A stretch of 8,185 nt of DNA from Cyanobacteriota bacterium (GCA_027483425.1 JAIXUR010000099.1:1-8185); one strand, 5' to 3'. Counted from the first letter of the stretch, positions 1 through 6,785 are shown. Translations and numbers: made by a program. The notes: generated by a model not told the origin, from the letters alone.

Positions 1-612
1 ACCATTATCGACAAGGGGCCGATTAACTGCGCCATTTCCACCTACTTGTTTCAGCAGCTAGAGGCGGCGGGTGTGGCCACCCACTGGCTGGAGACGACGG
101 GCGATCGCACCATGCGGGTCAAAGCCCTCACCATCATTCCCCTCGAGGTCGTGGTGAGAAACCTGGCCGCTGGCAGCCTTTGCCGCCAGACCGGGCTACC
201 CCTCGGCCACCCCCTCACCCCGCCCCTGGTGGAGTTTTACTACAAAAACGACGCCCTGGGTGACCCGCTCCTGACCGGCGATCGCATTCGGGCCATGGCC
301 CTAGCCAGCGAGGAACAGATCACGACCCTGGGCCGTCTTGCCCTCAACATCAATCAAGTCCTGACCGATTTCTTTAGGGGTTGTGCCATTACCCTGGTCG
401 ATTTCAAGCTCGAGTTTGGTCTTGATGCCCAGCAGCAGATTATTCTGGGCGATGAAATCAGCCCCGACACCTGCCGTCTCTGGGATCAGGCCACCGATGA
501 CGAAACCCAGCGGGTGCTCGATAAAGATCGCTTTCGGCAAGATTTGGGCCAGGTCGAAGCCGCCTACCAGCGGGTGCTGGAGAAGGTCGCGGCACAATCG
601 GCCAAGCATTAG
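1..612 (+). CDS. purC: SAICAR synthase PurC (phosphoribosylaminoimidazole-succinocarboxamide synthase), 5'-truncated
   Basis: The enzyme joins CAIR and aspartate using ATP to make SAICAR in cytoplasmic de novo purine synthesis. The frame is open from the first base and 203 codons are visible before TAG at 610-612. Family comparison suggests roughly 45-50 N-terminal residues, including the glycine/lysine nucleotide-binding start (GKAKxxY type), lie upstream. The TTG at 46 is internal, because the codons before it already encode conserved sequence (N-AIST-L). Family signatures in order are PLEVVVRNLAAGSL (from about base 136), VEFYYKNDALGDP (about 229-267), LVDFKLEFG (about 394-420), DEISPDTCRLWD (about 451-486) and DKDRFRQDLG (about 523-552). 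No frameshift or internal stop is seen. In cyanobacteria I recall purC next to the Omp85 gene (Synechocystis slr1226/slr1227), as here, although the functions are unrelated. It is probably not co-transcribed tightly with Omp85, given the 129-base spacer. Confidence 0.97.
   Translation, partial: TIIDKGPINCAISTYLFQQLEAAGVATHWLETTGDRTMRVKALTIIPLEVVVRNLAAGSLCRQTGLPLGHPLTPPLVEFYYKNDALGDPLLTGDRIRAMALASEEQITTLGRLALNINQVLTDFFRGCAITLVDFKLEFGLDAQQQIILGDEISPDTCRLWDQATDDETQRVLDKDRFRQDLGQVEAAYQRVLEKVAAQSAKH
101..108. repeat. HIP1 palindrome GCGATCGC (two copies in purC)
   Basis: An exact octamer here and another at 278-285. HIP1 is a highly iterated palindrome of many cyanobacterial genomes, so these copies support the host assignment. 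No copy was found between 286 and 5638. Confidence 0.85.
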
Positions 613-671
613 CGCCATCAATGCGGTAGAATCTTGGCGATTGTGGGGGCAACGGCCCGCCCAGGGCATTT

Positions 672-693
672 CTCCCGGGCTTAGAGCCTGGAG
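672..693 (+). other. imperfect hairpin in the purC-Omp85 spacer
   Basis: CTCC (672-675) can pair with GGAG (690-693) and GGCT (678-681) with AGCC (685-688), leaving a TAG loop and a small internal bulge. No T-run follows, so a classical Rho-independent terminator is not supported. It sits 49 bases before the chosen Omp85 start and may be leader RNA structure or chance. The rest of the spacer has one -10-like hexamer, TAGAAT at 627-632, without a convincing -35 partner. Confidence 0.25.
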
Positions 694-741
694 AATAAGG
701 TCCTTGATTGGTGTGTGGACGTGTTTAGCAGGTATGTTTGG

Positions 742-3096
742 ATGCGGGTATCTTCTAAGTTTTTAGCGGTTGTGGCCACGTCCGGGCTGATGGGTCTCTC
801 CGTAACCCCAGCCCAGGCAGACCCGGTTGTTGCGCCAGAGGCGTCTGCTGGGGCAAATTTAGCCCAGGATGGTGAGGCTGTTAACGCCACCTCCCTGGTG
901 GCATCGGATCTCAGCGAGCCCCTGGCCACCCCCGACGCGGCTGCGACGACCCTCGACTTTGAGCGGTTACAGCCAGCCCCGGTCACCGGCACCGTGAGCG
1001 ATACTCTCCAGGGGGCGATCGATGACTATCGCCCCGCCGCCAGTGCCCCGGCCCCAGCCCTCCTCAATACCCTCCCCGAGGGAACCCAGCTCAGTCAGAC
1101 CCCCAGCATTCCCCGCGAAATTACCCCCGAAGAAGCCCAGAGCATTCTGGATGGGGCGGTGCAGCGCCGCAGTCAACCCCAGCCAGCCCCAGAGGACCAG
1201 GGCCAAACCCCCGATGAGGGCGAAACCCCCAGCGGCGAATCGGCCGAGGAAGCCCCCGACACCCCAACGGCAGAGGAAGAACCGGCAGAGCCCGAAGAGC
1301 CCCGAGTGCTGGTGGCTGAGGTGTTGGTGTCCGCTATTGAAGGGGATCTCGATCCCGAACTAGAAAATCTGATCTACGGCGTCATTGAAACCCGGGCCGG
1401 GCGACCCACGACCCGCACCCAGCTGCAGCAGGACATTAACAACATCTTTGCCATCGGCTTCTTTGCCGATGTCGATGCTAGACCGGTGGATACTGACCTG
1501 GGGGTGCAGATTACCTTTTTGGTGCAGCCCAACCCCGTCCTCACCGAGGTCCGCGTGGAGGGCAACGAAGTGATGCCCCAAAGCGTCGTTGACGATATTT
1601 TCGCTGAGCAAGTAGGGGAGATCATCAACCTGATCGATTTTCAGGAGGGCATCCTAGAGCTCAACCAGTGGTATCAGGATCAGGGATACGTGCTGGCCCA
1701 GGTGGTAGCGGCTCCTAAGGTTTCCCCCGACGGGGTGGTGATCCTAGAGGTCGCTGAGGGGGTGATTGAAAGCATTCAGGTTCGCTATATCAACGACCTG
1801 GGTCAGACCGTCGATGACGAGGGCAACCCGATCCAGGGCCGCACCCACCCCTATATCATTACCCGAGAGTTTGAAACCCAGCCCGGCGACGTCTTCAACC
1901 AAGCCCGCATTGAGGAAGACTTTCAGCGGGTATTCGGGTTGCAAATCTTTGAAGATGTTGTCCCTGGGTTAGAGCCAGCTGAAAACGATCCCCGCCAGGT
2001 AACGGTGATTGTGAACGTGGCCGAGCGCAATACGGGTTCCATCGCAGCTGGCTTAGGCTTTAACTTCACCGGTAACCTGTTTGGTACCGTCAGTTTTCGC
2101 CAAGATAACTTCGGTGGCAATAATCAAAAGTTCCTGGCCGAAGCCCAGGTCAGCCTCACCGATATTCTGTTTGATATCTCCTTTACCGATCCGTGGATTG
2201 CTGGCGACCCTAACCGCACCTCCTACACCGCTTCGACCTTTGCCCGCCTGACCGACAACCTCAACTTTACCGGTGGCCCGATCACCGTTAACTTGCCAGA
2301 CCCTAACGCCCCTGGTTGCTTATCCTGTGGCGACGAGGTTCGTATCCGCCGGTTTGGGGCCGGGATTACCTTTAGCCGCCCCCTCAATAATGGCTGGTTT
2401 GCATCCCTGGGTACCCTGCTTCAGAACGTGTCGGCCCGCGACAACGCTGGCCAACTCCAAACGGTGGATGCCGAGGGCAATCCTCTTACCGCCAGCCCCA
2501 CCGGCATAGACCTGCTGTGGACATTTTTGCTCGGTGCTACCCTTGATCTGCGCAACAATCCCTTAAACCCCACCAGCGGCAGCCTGGTGCGCCTCAATGC
2601 TGAGCAGTCGGTGCCCGTGGGCAGCGGCAGCATCTTTATGACTCGGCTGCGGGGCAGCTATAGCTACTACATCCCCGTGGGGTTCCTCAACTTTAGTGAT
2701 GGGCCGCAGACGATCGCGCTAAATGCCCAGTTAGGTACGATCCTGGGTGATGTGCCGCCCTACGAAGCCTTTGCCCTGGGCGGCACCAACTCCATTCGTG
2801 GCTACGATGAGGGGGGAGTGGGTAGCGGCCGCAGCTACGGCCAGGTCACCGCCGAGTACCGCTTCCCGGTGTTTTCGTTTTTGGGCGGCGCGCTGTTTGT
2901 GGACGCAGGCAGCGACCTGGGCAGCGGCGATGCCGTGCCCGGTCGACCCGGCCCCAACCGGGGCAAGCCGTCCAGCGGCCTAGGCTACGGGATTGGGGTG
3001 CGCGTAGCTACCCCCCTCGGCCCCCTGCGGATTGACTACGGTATTAGCATTACCGGTGAGTCAGGCATCTACTTCGGTTTTGGGGAGCGTTTCTAA
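742..3096 (+). CDS. Omp85/BamA-family outer membrane protein assembly factor
   Basis: This outer-membrane barrel protein folds and inserts other beta-barrel proteins; it is the cyanobacterial relative of BamA and chloroplast Toc75. The chosen ATG gives 784 residues and a clean signal peptide (MRVSSKFLAVVATSGLMG..., likely cleaved after AQA at residue 26), with AGCAGG 9 bases upstream. GTG at 715 would add nine residues before it. A low-complexity linker, acidic and Pro-rich at about 143-187, precedes three POTRA domains at roughly 188-265, 268-343 and 344-428; the first two contain family-like stretches such as FAIGFFADVD and VEGNEV. The barrel spans about 430-784, with the conserved RGY loop motif at 686-688 (SIRGYDEGG) and a terminal Phe, the usual outer-membrane C-terminal signal. 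A CxxC pair lies at 526/529. The stop overlaps the lpxC start (TAATG), so the two are probably one transcript and translationally coupled. Confidence 0.95.
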   Translation: MRVSSKFLAVVATSGLMGLSVTPAQADPVVAPEASAGANLAQDGEAVNATSLVASDLSEPLATPDAAATTLDFERLQPAPVTGTVSDTLQGAIDDYRPAASAPAPALLNTLPEGTQLSQTPSIPREITPEEAQSILDGAVQRRSQPQPAPEDQGQTPDEGETPSGESAEEAPDTPTAEEEPAEPEEPRVLVAEVLVSAIEGDLDPELENLIYGVIETRAGRPTTRTQLQQDINNIFAIGFFADVDARPVDTDLGVQITFLVQPNPVLTEVRVEGNEVMPQSVVDDIFAEQVGEIINLIDFQEGILELNQWYQDQGYVLAQVVAAPKVSPDGVVILEVAEGVIESIQVRYINDLGQTVDDEGNPIQGRTHPYIITREFETQPGDVFNQARIEEDFQRVFGLQIFEDVVPGLEPAENDPRQVTVIVNVAERNTGSIAAGLGFNFTGNLFGTVSFRQDNFGGNNQKFLAEAQVSLTDILFDISFTDPWIAGDPNRTSYTASTFARLTDNLNFTGGPITVNLPDPNAPGCLSCGDEVRIRRFGAGITFSRPLNNGWFASLGTLLQNVSARDNAGQLQTVDAEGNPLTASPTGIDLLWTFLLGATLDLRNNPLNPTSGSLVRLNAEQSVPVGSGSIFMTRLRGSYSYYIPVGFLNFSDGPQTIALNAQLGTILGDVPPYEAFALGGTNSIRGYDEGGVGSGRSYGQVTAEYRFPVFSFLGGALFVDAGSDLGSGDAVPGRPGPNRGKPSSGLGYGIGVRVATPLGPLRIDYGISITGESGIYFGFGERF

Positions 3097-4013
3097 TGGT
3101 GCAGACCCCATTGACCACCAGCCCATCTGTCTGCTCAGACTGGGCGATTACCCCCCATCAGACCACCCTAGCCCAGGCCGTTACCCGCCAGGGCATGGGG
3201 CTGCACTCGGGGGCGACTACCACGGTTACGCTGCACCCAGCGGCCCCTGGCCAGGGGCGATCCTTTGTGCGGGTCGATTTGCCCGGACAGCCCAGGGTAC
3301 CCGCCAGCCTCGCCTCGGTTAACCCCACCCTGTTGTCCACGGAGCTACGTCAAGGGGAGGGGGCGGTGCGTACGGTTGAGCACCTGCTGGCCGCCCTGAC
3401 GGGCCTGGGCATTGACAACGTGCGGATTGATATTTCTGGCTCGGAGGTGCCCCTGCTCGATGGGTCAGCCCTGGGCTGGGTGGATGCGGTGCGCCAGGCT
3501 GGGCGCCAGGTTCAGGCGGCCCTCCGTCCCGTGGCCCGCCTGAGCCAGTCGGTGTCAATCCACCACGGCGATGCCTTTGTGGCGGCTTTCCCGGCTCCGG
3601 CTCCTCGGTTTACCTACGGCATTGACTTTGATGTGGCGGCCATTGGCAACCAGTGGTTTAGCTGGGCCCCCGACCTCGACCCCTTTGGTTCTAGGGGCTT
3701 TGCCACCGAAGTGGCCCCAGCCCGCACCTTTGGTTTGGCCCACCAGGTCGAGCAACTCCGGGCCAGCGGCCTCATTCAAGGGGGCAACCTCGACAATGCC
3801 CTGGTGTGTGGTGATACGGGCTGGCTGAACCCACCCCTGCGGTTCGACAACGAGCCCGCCCGCCACAAGATGCTGGATTTGATTGGCGATCTCAGCCTGC
3901 TGGGCAGCCTGCCCCTGGCCCACATCGTGGCCTATAAGGCCAGCCATCGTCTGCATGGCGAACTGGCGGCGGCCCTGGTACCGGCCCTGGTCTATGGGGA
4001 TGGTACCCTCTAG
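3096..4013 (+). CDS. lpxC: UDP-3-O-acyl-N-acetylglucosamine deacetylase LpxC
   Basis: This zinc enzyme removes acetate from UDP-3-O-acyl-GlcNAc, the committed step of lipid A synthesis, in the cytoplasm. It has 305 residues, matching the family. Residues expected from E. coli LpxC are present: GMGLHSG at 33-39, catalytic Glu95 and zinc ligand His96 in TVEHLLAAL, PLLDGSA at 119-125, the ARTFGL substrate-binding segment, zinc ligands His257 and Asp261 with Lys258 in RHKMLD, and His284 in KASHRLH. An active deacetylase is therefore expected. About 20 residues before the first conserved strand form a variable N-terminus. The ATG at 3096 is supported by GGGGAG at 3082-3087 with an 8-base spacer and by the TAATG overlap with the Omp85 stop. 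The amber stop is followed by open frame that runs in phase into fabZ. Confidence 0.97.
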   Translation: MVQTPLTTSPSVCSDWAITPHQTTLAQAVTRQGMGLHSGATTTVTLHPAAPGQGRSFVRVDLPGQPRVPASLASVNPTLLSTELRQGEGAVRTVEHLLAALTGLGIDNVRIDISGSEVPLLDGSALGWVDAVRQAGRQVQAALRPVARLSQSVSIHHGDAFVAAFPAPAPRFTYGIDFDVAAIGNQWFSWAPDLDPFGSRGFATEVAPARTFGLAHQVEQLRASGLIQGGNLDNALVCGDTGWLNPPLRFDNEPARHKMLDLIGDLSLLGSLPLAHIVAYKASHRLHGELAAALVPALVYGDGTL

Positions 4014-4091
4014 TGGCAAAATCAATCTAGGCAACGGAGCGGTTTCGCCCGTGCCCCCTTCACCCACCCAAGAACTCTGACCCCACCTACT

Positions 4092-4637
4092 GTGATTGAC
4101 GTAACTTCCCCTAGCCCTGTGACCGTGGCCCCCGACCACCCCAACCCTGCCTCGCTGGATGCGGCCCCTGAGATCTCGGTTAAGACCGACTACAGCGCCG
4201 AAGAAATCTACGCCCTCTTGCCCCATCGCTACCCCTTTGCCTTGGTCGATCGGATCATCGACTATGTTCCGGGCAAGCAGGCCACCGGCATCAAAAATGT
4301 TAGCTTCAACGAGCCCCATTTCCAGGGGCATTTTCCAGGCCGACCGATTATGCCGGGGGTGCTGATCGTCGAAGCCATGGCCCAGGTGGGTGGGATTGTG
4401 CTGACCCAGATTCCTGGAGTTAACGGCTTGTGTGTCTTTGCGGGCATCGATAAGGTAAGATTTCGGCGGCCCGTGGTACCCGGCGACCAGTTGGTCATGA
4501 CCGTCGAACTGCTGGCTATTAAGCGGCTACGGTTTGGCAAAATGCACGGACGGGCTGAAGTTGACGGCCAGCTGGCCTGCGAAGGGGATCTGATGTTTTC
4601 GGTGGTAGATTTTCCGGCCGCTCCCCAGCTGGGATAG
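4092..4637 (+). CDS. fabZ: 3-hydroxyacyl-ACP dehydratase FabZ
   Basis: This hot-dog-fold enzyme dehydrates (3R)-hydroxyacyl-ACP to trans-2-enoyl-ACP in type II fatty-acid synthesis. It competes with LpxA for hydroxyacyl-ACP, which explains its place among lipid A genes. The 181 residues include LLPHRYPFALVDR (42-54), catalytic His80 in GHFPGRPIMPG, catalytic Glu94 in LIVEAMAQVGG, and DKVRFRRPVVPGDQL (120-134); the His-Glu spacing of 14 equals that of Pseudomonas FabZ. The first 35 or so residues are a variable extension absent from short FabZ proteins. The start is uncertain: GTG at 4092 lacks a clear ribosome-binding site, and GTG at 4119 is another in-frame choice. The gene lies 78 bases after lpxC in the same frame and 15 bases before the earliest reasonable lpxA start. 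Confidence 0.95.
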   Translation: MIDVTSPSPVTVAPDHPNPASLDAAPEISVKTDYSAEEIYALLPHRYPFALVDRIIDYVPGKQATGIKNVSFNEPHFQGHFPGRPIMPGVLIVEAMAQVGGIVLTQIPGVNGLCVFAGIDKVRFRRPVVPGDQLVMTVELLAIKRLRFGKMHGRAEVDGQLACEGDLMFSVVDFPAAPQLG

Positions 4638-4639
4638 AT

Positions 4640-4644
4640 AAGGA
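4640..4644 (+). promoter_or_regulatory. ribosome-binding site for the upstream lpxA start
   Basis: AAGGA lies 8 bases before ATG 4653, a good spacing, but only 2 bases before ATG 4647, so 4653 is preferred over 4647. Confidence 0.45.
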
Positions 4645-4652
4645 ATATGTTT

Positions 4653-5510
4653 ATGTTGCAAACGCTGGGTTCTGGAGGCGGGCCATTGACTACCTTGATG
4701 CATCCCACGGCCGTTGTCCACGATGGTGCGCAGCTGCACCCGACGGTGAAGGTCGGCCCCTACGCGGTGATCGGAGCCCACGTGACCATTGGCCCTGGCA
4801 CTGAGATTGGGGCCCATGTGGTGATTGATGGGCAAACCACTATTGGGGCCCAAAACCGTATTTTTCCTGGGGCGGCCATTGGGCTCGAGTCGCAGGATCT
4901 TAAGTACGATGGCTCCATGAGCCGGGTCGTCATTGGTGACAATAATCTGATTCGAGAATACGTCACCATTAACCGGGCCACCAAGGCTGGGGAAGCCACC
5001 CTGGTGGGCAACCACAACATGCTGATGGCGTACTCCCACGTGGCCCACAACTGCGTGGTTGAGGACAATGTGATCATTGCCAACTCGGTGGCCCTGGCCG
5101 GCCATGTGTATGTGGAATCGGGGGCGCGGATTAGCGGCATGGTGGGGGTGCACCAGTTTGTGCACATTGGTCGGCTGGTGATGATCGGCGGCCTCAGCCG
5201 CATCGATCGCGATGTGCCGCCCTTTACCCTGGTCAACGGCAATCCGGCCCAGGTGCGCGGCCTCAACCAGGTGGGGCTGCAGCGGGCCGGGCTCACCGCC
5301 GACCCCCAGGTGTACCGAGAGCTTAAGCAGGCGTACCGTCTGGCCTATCGCTCAGGCGAGTCGCTCAGCGATGTGGTGGAAAAGCTGAGCCAGGGAGAGC
5401 ACAATGATCTGGTGCGCCACTTTAGCGAGTTTTTGCGGGCGGCCCAGCAGCCCGATCGCCGGGGCCTGACCCCCGGTCGCCGCCGCGCGAGCCGTAGCGA
5501 TGACGAGTAG
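4653..5510 (+). CDS. lpxA: acyl-ACP--UDP-N-acetylglucosamine O-acyltransferase LpxA
   Basis: This trimeric left-handed beta-helix enzyme transfers a 3-hydroxyacyl chain from ACP to UDP-GlcNAc, the first step of lipid A synthesis. From ATG 4653 it has 285 residues, against 262 in E. coli. Hexapeptide repeats ([IV]G-type) run from about residue 30 to 185, then an alpha-helical C-terminal domain. Residues lining up with E. coli are SQDLKY (80-85), IREYVTI (100-106), catalytic His125 as His132 in SHVAHNC, His160 as His167 in GVHQF, and acyl-chain ruler Gly173 as Gly180. The C-terminal 17 residues form an extra Arg-rich tail. The start is disputed: TTG at 4686 has a stronger GGAGG site and gives MTTLMHPTAVV, closer to my memory of cyanobacterial LpxA. 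The 3' end overlaps lpxB by 11 bases. Confidence 0.96.
   Translation: MLQTLGSGGGPLTTLMHPTAVVHDGAQLHPTVKVGPYAVIGAHVTIGPGTEIGAHVVIDGQTTIGAQNRIFPGAAIGLESQDLKYDGSMSRVVIGDNNLIREYVTINRATKAGEATLVGNHNMLMAYSHVAHNCVVEDNVIIANSVALAGHVYVESGARISGMVGVHQFVHIGRLVMIGGLSRIDRDVPPFTLVNGNPAQVRGLNQVGLQRAGLTADPQVYRELKQAYRLAYRSGESLSDVVEKLSQGEHNDLVRHFSEFLRAAQQPDRRGLTPGRRRASRSDDE
4674..4678 (+). promoter_or_regulatory. strong internal Shine-Dalgarno GGAGG before TTG 4686
   Basis: GGAGG sits 7 bases before an in-frame TTG at 4686-4688. Initiation there would yield LpxA of 274 residues beginning MTTLMHPTAV. It may be the true lpxA ribosome-binding site, since the 11 residues that the ATG 4653 start adds (Gly-rich) have no family counterpart that I recognise. 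Confidence 0.5.
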
Positions 5511-6741
5511 CCTGGGGCAAGGGGCGATGGCGCATCCGGGAGCCTCTGGATCAAGTCGGCGACTGTTTATTAGCACTGGTGATGTGTCGGGCGATCTGCA
5601 AGGGGCGCTGCTGATTGAGGCGCTGGTGCAGCGGGGGCGCGATCGCGGTCTCACCCTCGACATTACCGCCTTGGGGGGGCCGCGCATGGCCCAGGCCGGG
5701 GCCACGCTGATCGGTGACACCACCGCCATTGGCTCGGTGGGCATTTTTGAGGCCTTGCCCTACGTGCTGCCCAATATCAAGCTCCAGCGCCAGGCCAAAC
5801 AGTATTTGAAGACTCACCCGCCCGACCTGGTGGTCATGATCGACAACATGGTGCCTCACCTAGCCCTGGGCAAATACTTGAAACAGGTTTACCCCCAGGT
5901 GCCGGTGGTGTACTACATTGCCCCCCAGCAGTGGGTGTGGGCCTTTTCCTCCAAGGACACCGAGCAACTGGTGGCCCAGTGCGATCGCATGCTGGCAATC
6001 TTCAAAGCCGAGGCTGACTATTACCAGAGTTTTGGGGCCACCACCACCTGGGTGGGGCATCCCCTGGTCGATCGCTACCCAGCCCCCGCTGATCGGGCCG
6101 CCGCCCGCCAGCAGCTCGGGCTAGATCCAGCGGCCCTGGTGGTGACGCTGCTGCCCGCCTCCCGCCGCCAGGAGGTGAAGTATCTGATGCCGGTGCTGTT
6201 GCAGGCGGCCCAGATCATTCAGGCCCAGTGCCCAGAGGTGACGTTTTTGCTGCCGCTGTCGATTCCGGCTCTGCAGGCTAGCTTTGAGCAGGGGTTGGCC
6301 AGCTATGGCCTCCAAGGCCGGGTGGTGACGGAGGGCAGCCAGGCGGCGATCGCCGCCGCCGATGTGGCGATCACCAAGTCAGGCACCGCCAACCTAGAAA
6401 TCGCCCTGATGGACGTGCCCCAGGTGGTGGCCTACCGCATTAATCCCCTCAGCGCCCGGATTGGCTACTACCTGCTGAAGTTTGACGTGCCCTACGTGTC
6501 GCCCGTCAACCTGGTGGTGAACCAGCCGGTGGTACCGGAGTTTTTGCAGTGGCAGGCTACCCCCGAGGCGATCGCCGCCGCCGCCCTTGACCTTTTGCAA
6601 AACGAAGCGGCTCGCCAGACCATGCGGGCAGGCTACGCCAAAATGCGCGCCGAGCTAGGGCCCCCAGGGGCCTGCCAGCGAACGGCAGATTTGATTTTAG
6701 AGGCGCTGGTTGAGGGCGCTGGGGCCGAACCCTCGGGGTAG
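5500..6741 (+). CDS. lpxB: lipid-A-disaccharide synthase LpxB
   Basis: This GT19-family, GT-B-fold glycosyltransferase condenses UDP-diacylglucosamine with lipid X to form the beta-1,6 disaccharide of lipid A at the inner membrane surface. It has 413 residues. Visible motifs are GDVSGD (27-32), ITALGGPRM (55-63), GSVGIFEALPYVLP (78-91), VVMIDNM with Asp115 where E. coli has its conserved Asp98 region, YYIAPQQWVWAF (138-149), VGHPLVDR (185-192), LLPASRRQEV (217-226) and the donor-site motif KSGTANLE (293-300), followed by PYVSPVNLVV (331-340). About 20 residues precede the first beta strand. ATG 5500 overlaps the lpxA end and has no obvious ribosome-binding site, fitting translational coupling; ATG 5527 is an alternative. 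It holds four of the six HIP1 palindromes and a G7 run at 5673-5679, but the frame is intact. Confidence 0.96.
   Translation: MTSSLGQGAMAHPGASGSSRRLFISTGDVSGDLQGALLIEALVQRGRDRGLTLDITALGGPRMAQAGATLIGDTTAIGSVGIFEALPYVLPNIKLQRQAKQYLKTHPPDLVVMIDNMVPHLALGKYLKQVYPQVPVVYYIAPQQWVWAFSSKDTEQLVAQCDRMLAIFKAEADYYQSFGATTTWVGHPLVDRYPAPADRAAARQQLGLDPAALVVTLLPASRRQEVKYLMPVLLQAAQIIQAQCPEVTFLLPLSIPALQASFEQGLASYGLQGRVVTEGSQAAIAAADVAITKSGTANLEIALMDVPQVVAYRINPLSARIGYYLLKFDVPYVSPVNLVVNQPVVPEFLQWQATPEAIAAAALDLLQNEAARQTMRAGYAKMRAELGPPGACQRTADLILEALVEGAGAEPSG
5639..6575. repeat. cluster of four HIP1 palindromes within lpxB
   Basis: Exact GCGATCGC copies lie at 5639-5646, 5981-5988, 6346-6353 and 6568-6575. Several one-mismatch variants (TCGATCGC, CCGATCGC, GCGATCGA) occur elsewhere in the window. 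All copies are inside coding sequence and in different codon phases. Confidence 0.8.
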
Positions 6742-6758
6742 GAATTGGCCTCAAAATG

Positions 6759-6785
6759 TTGAATCGGCCCCAAACTCTCTACAAT
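6759..6785 (+). promoter_or_regulatory. candidate promoter 1 upstream of exbB
   Basis: TTGAAT (6759-6764) and TACAAT (6780-6785) resemble -35 and -10 hexamers, with a short 15-base spacer. The -10 matches TATAAT at five of six positions. It lies in the only sizeable spacer after lpxB, where a new transcription unit would be expected. Confidence 0.3.

Noticed and set aside
46..48. TTG as the purC start
   Set aside because: The upstream codons already encode conserved PurC sequence, so the gene is cut by the window edge.
655..680. GCCCG / CGGGC inverted repeat after purC as a terminator
   Set aside because: Short arms, a 16-base loop and no T-run; it is also incompatible with the better hairpin at 672-693.
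383..766. Forward frame of 127 codons overlapping the purC end and the Omp85 start
   Set aside because: Most of it is an out-of-frame reading of purC; Arg/Ser/Pro-rich composition and no convincing ribosome-binding site.
3555..4331. Open antisense frame of 258 codons across lpxC and fabZ
   Set aside because: It lies opposite two strongly conserved genes, has no recognisable motif, and long antisense frames are expected in GC-rich DNA.
4647..4649. ATG 4647 as the lpxA start
   Set aside because: AAGGA lies only 2 bases upstream, too close; ATG 4653 or TTG 4686 have proper spacing.
4527..5165. Open antisense frame of 212 codons opposite lpxA, rich in His and Val
   Set aside because: Its periodic composition mirrors the hexapeptide repeats of LpxA on the other strand; no family resemblance.
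6721..6771. Inverted repeat GGGGCCGA / TCGGCCCC as a terminator after lpxB
   Set aside because: The 8-base arms are 35 bases apart, one arm lies in the lpxB coding end, and no T-run follows.
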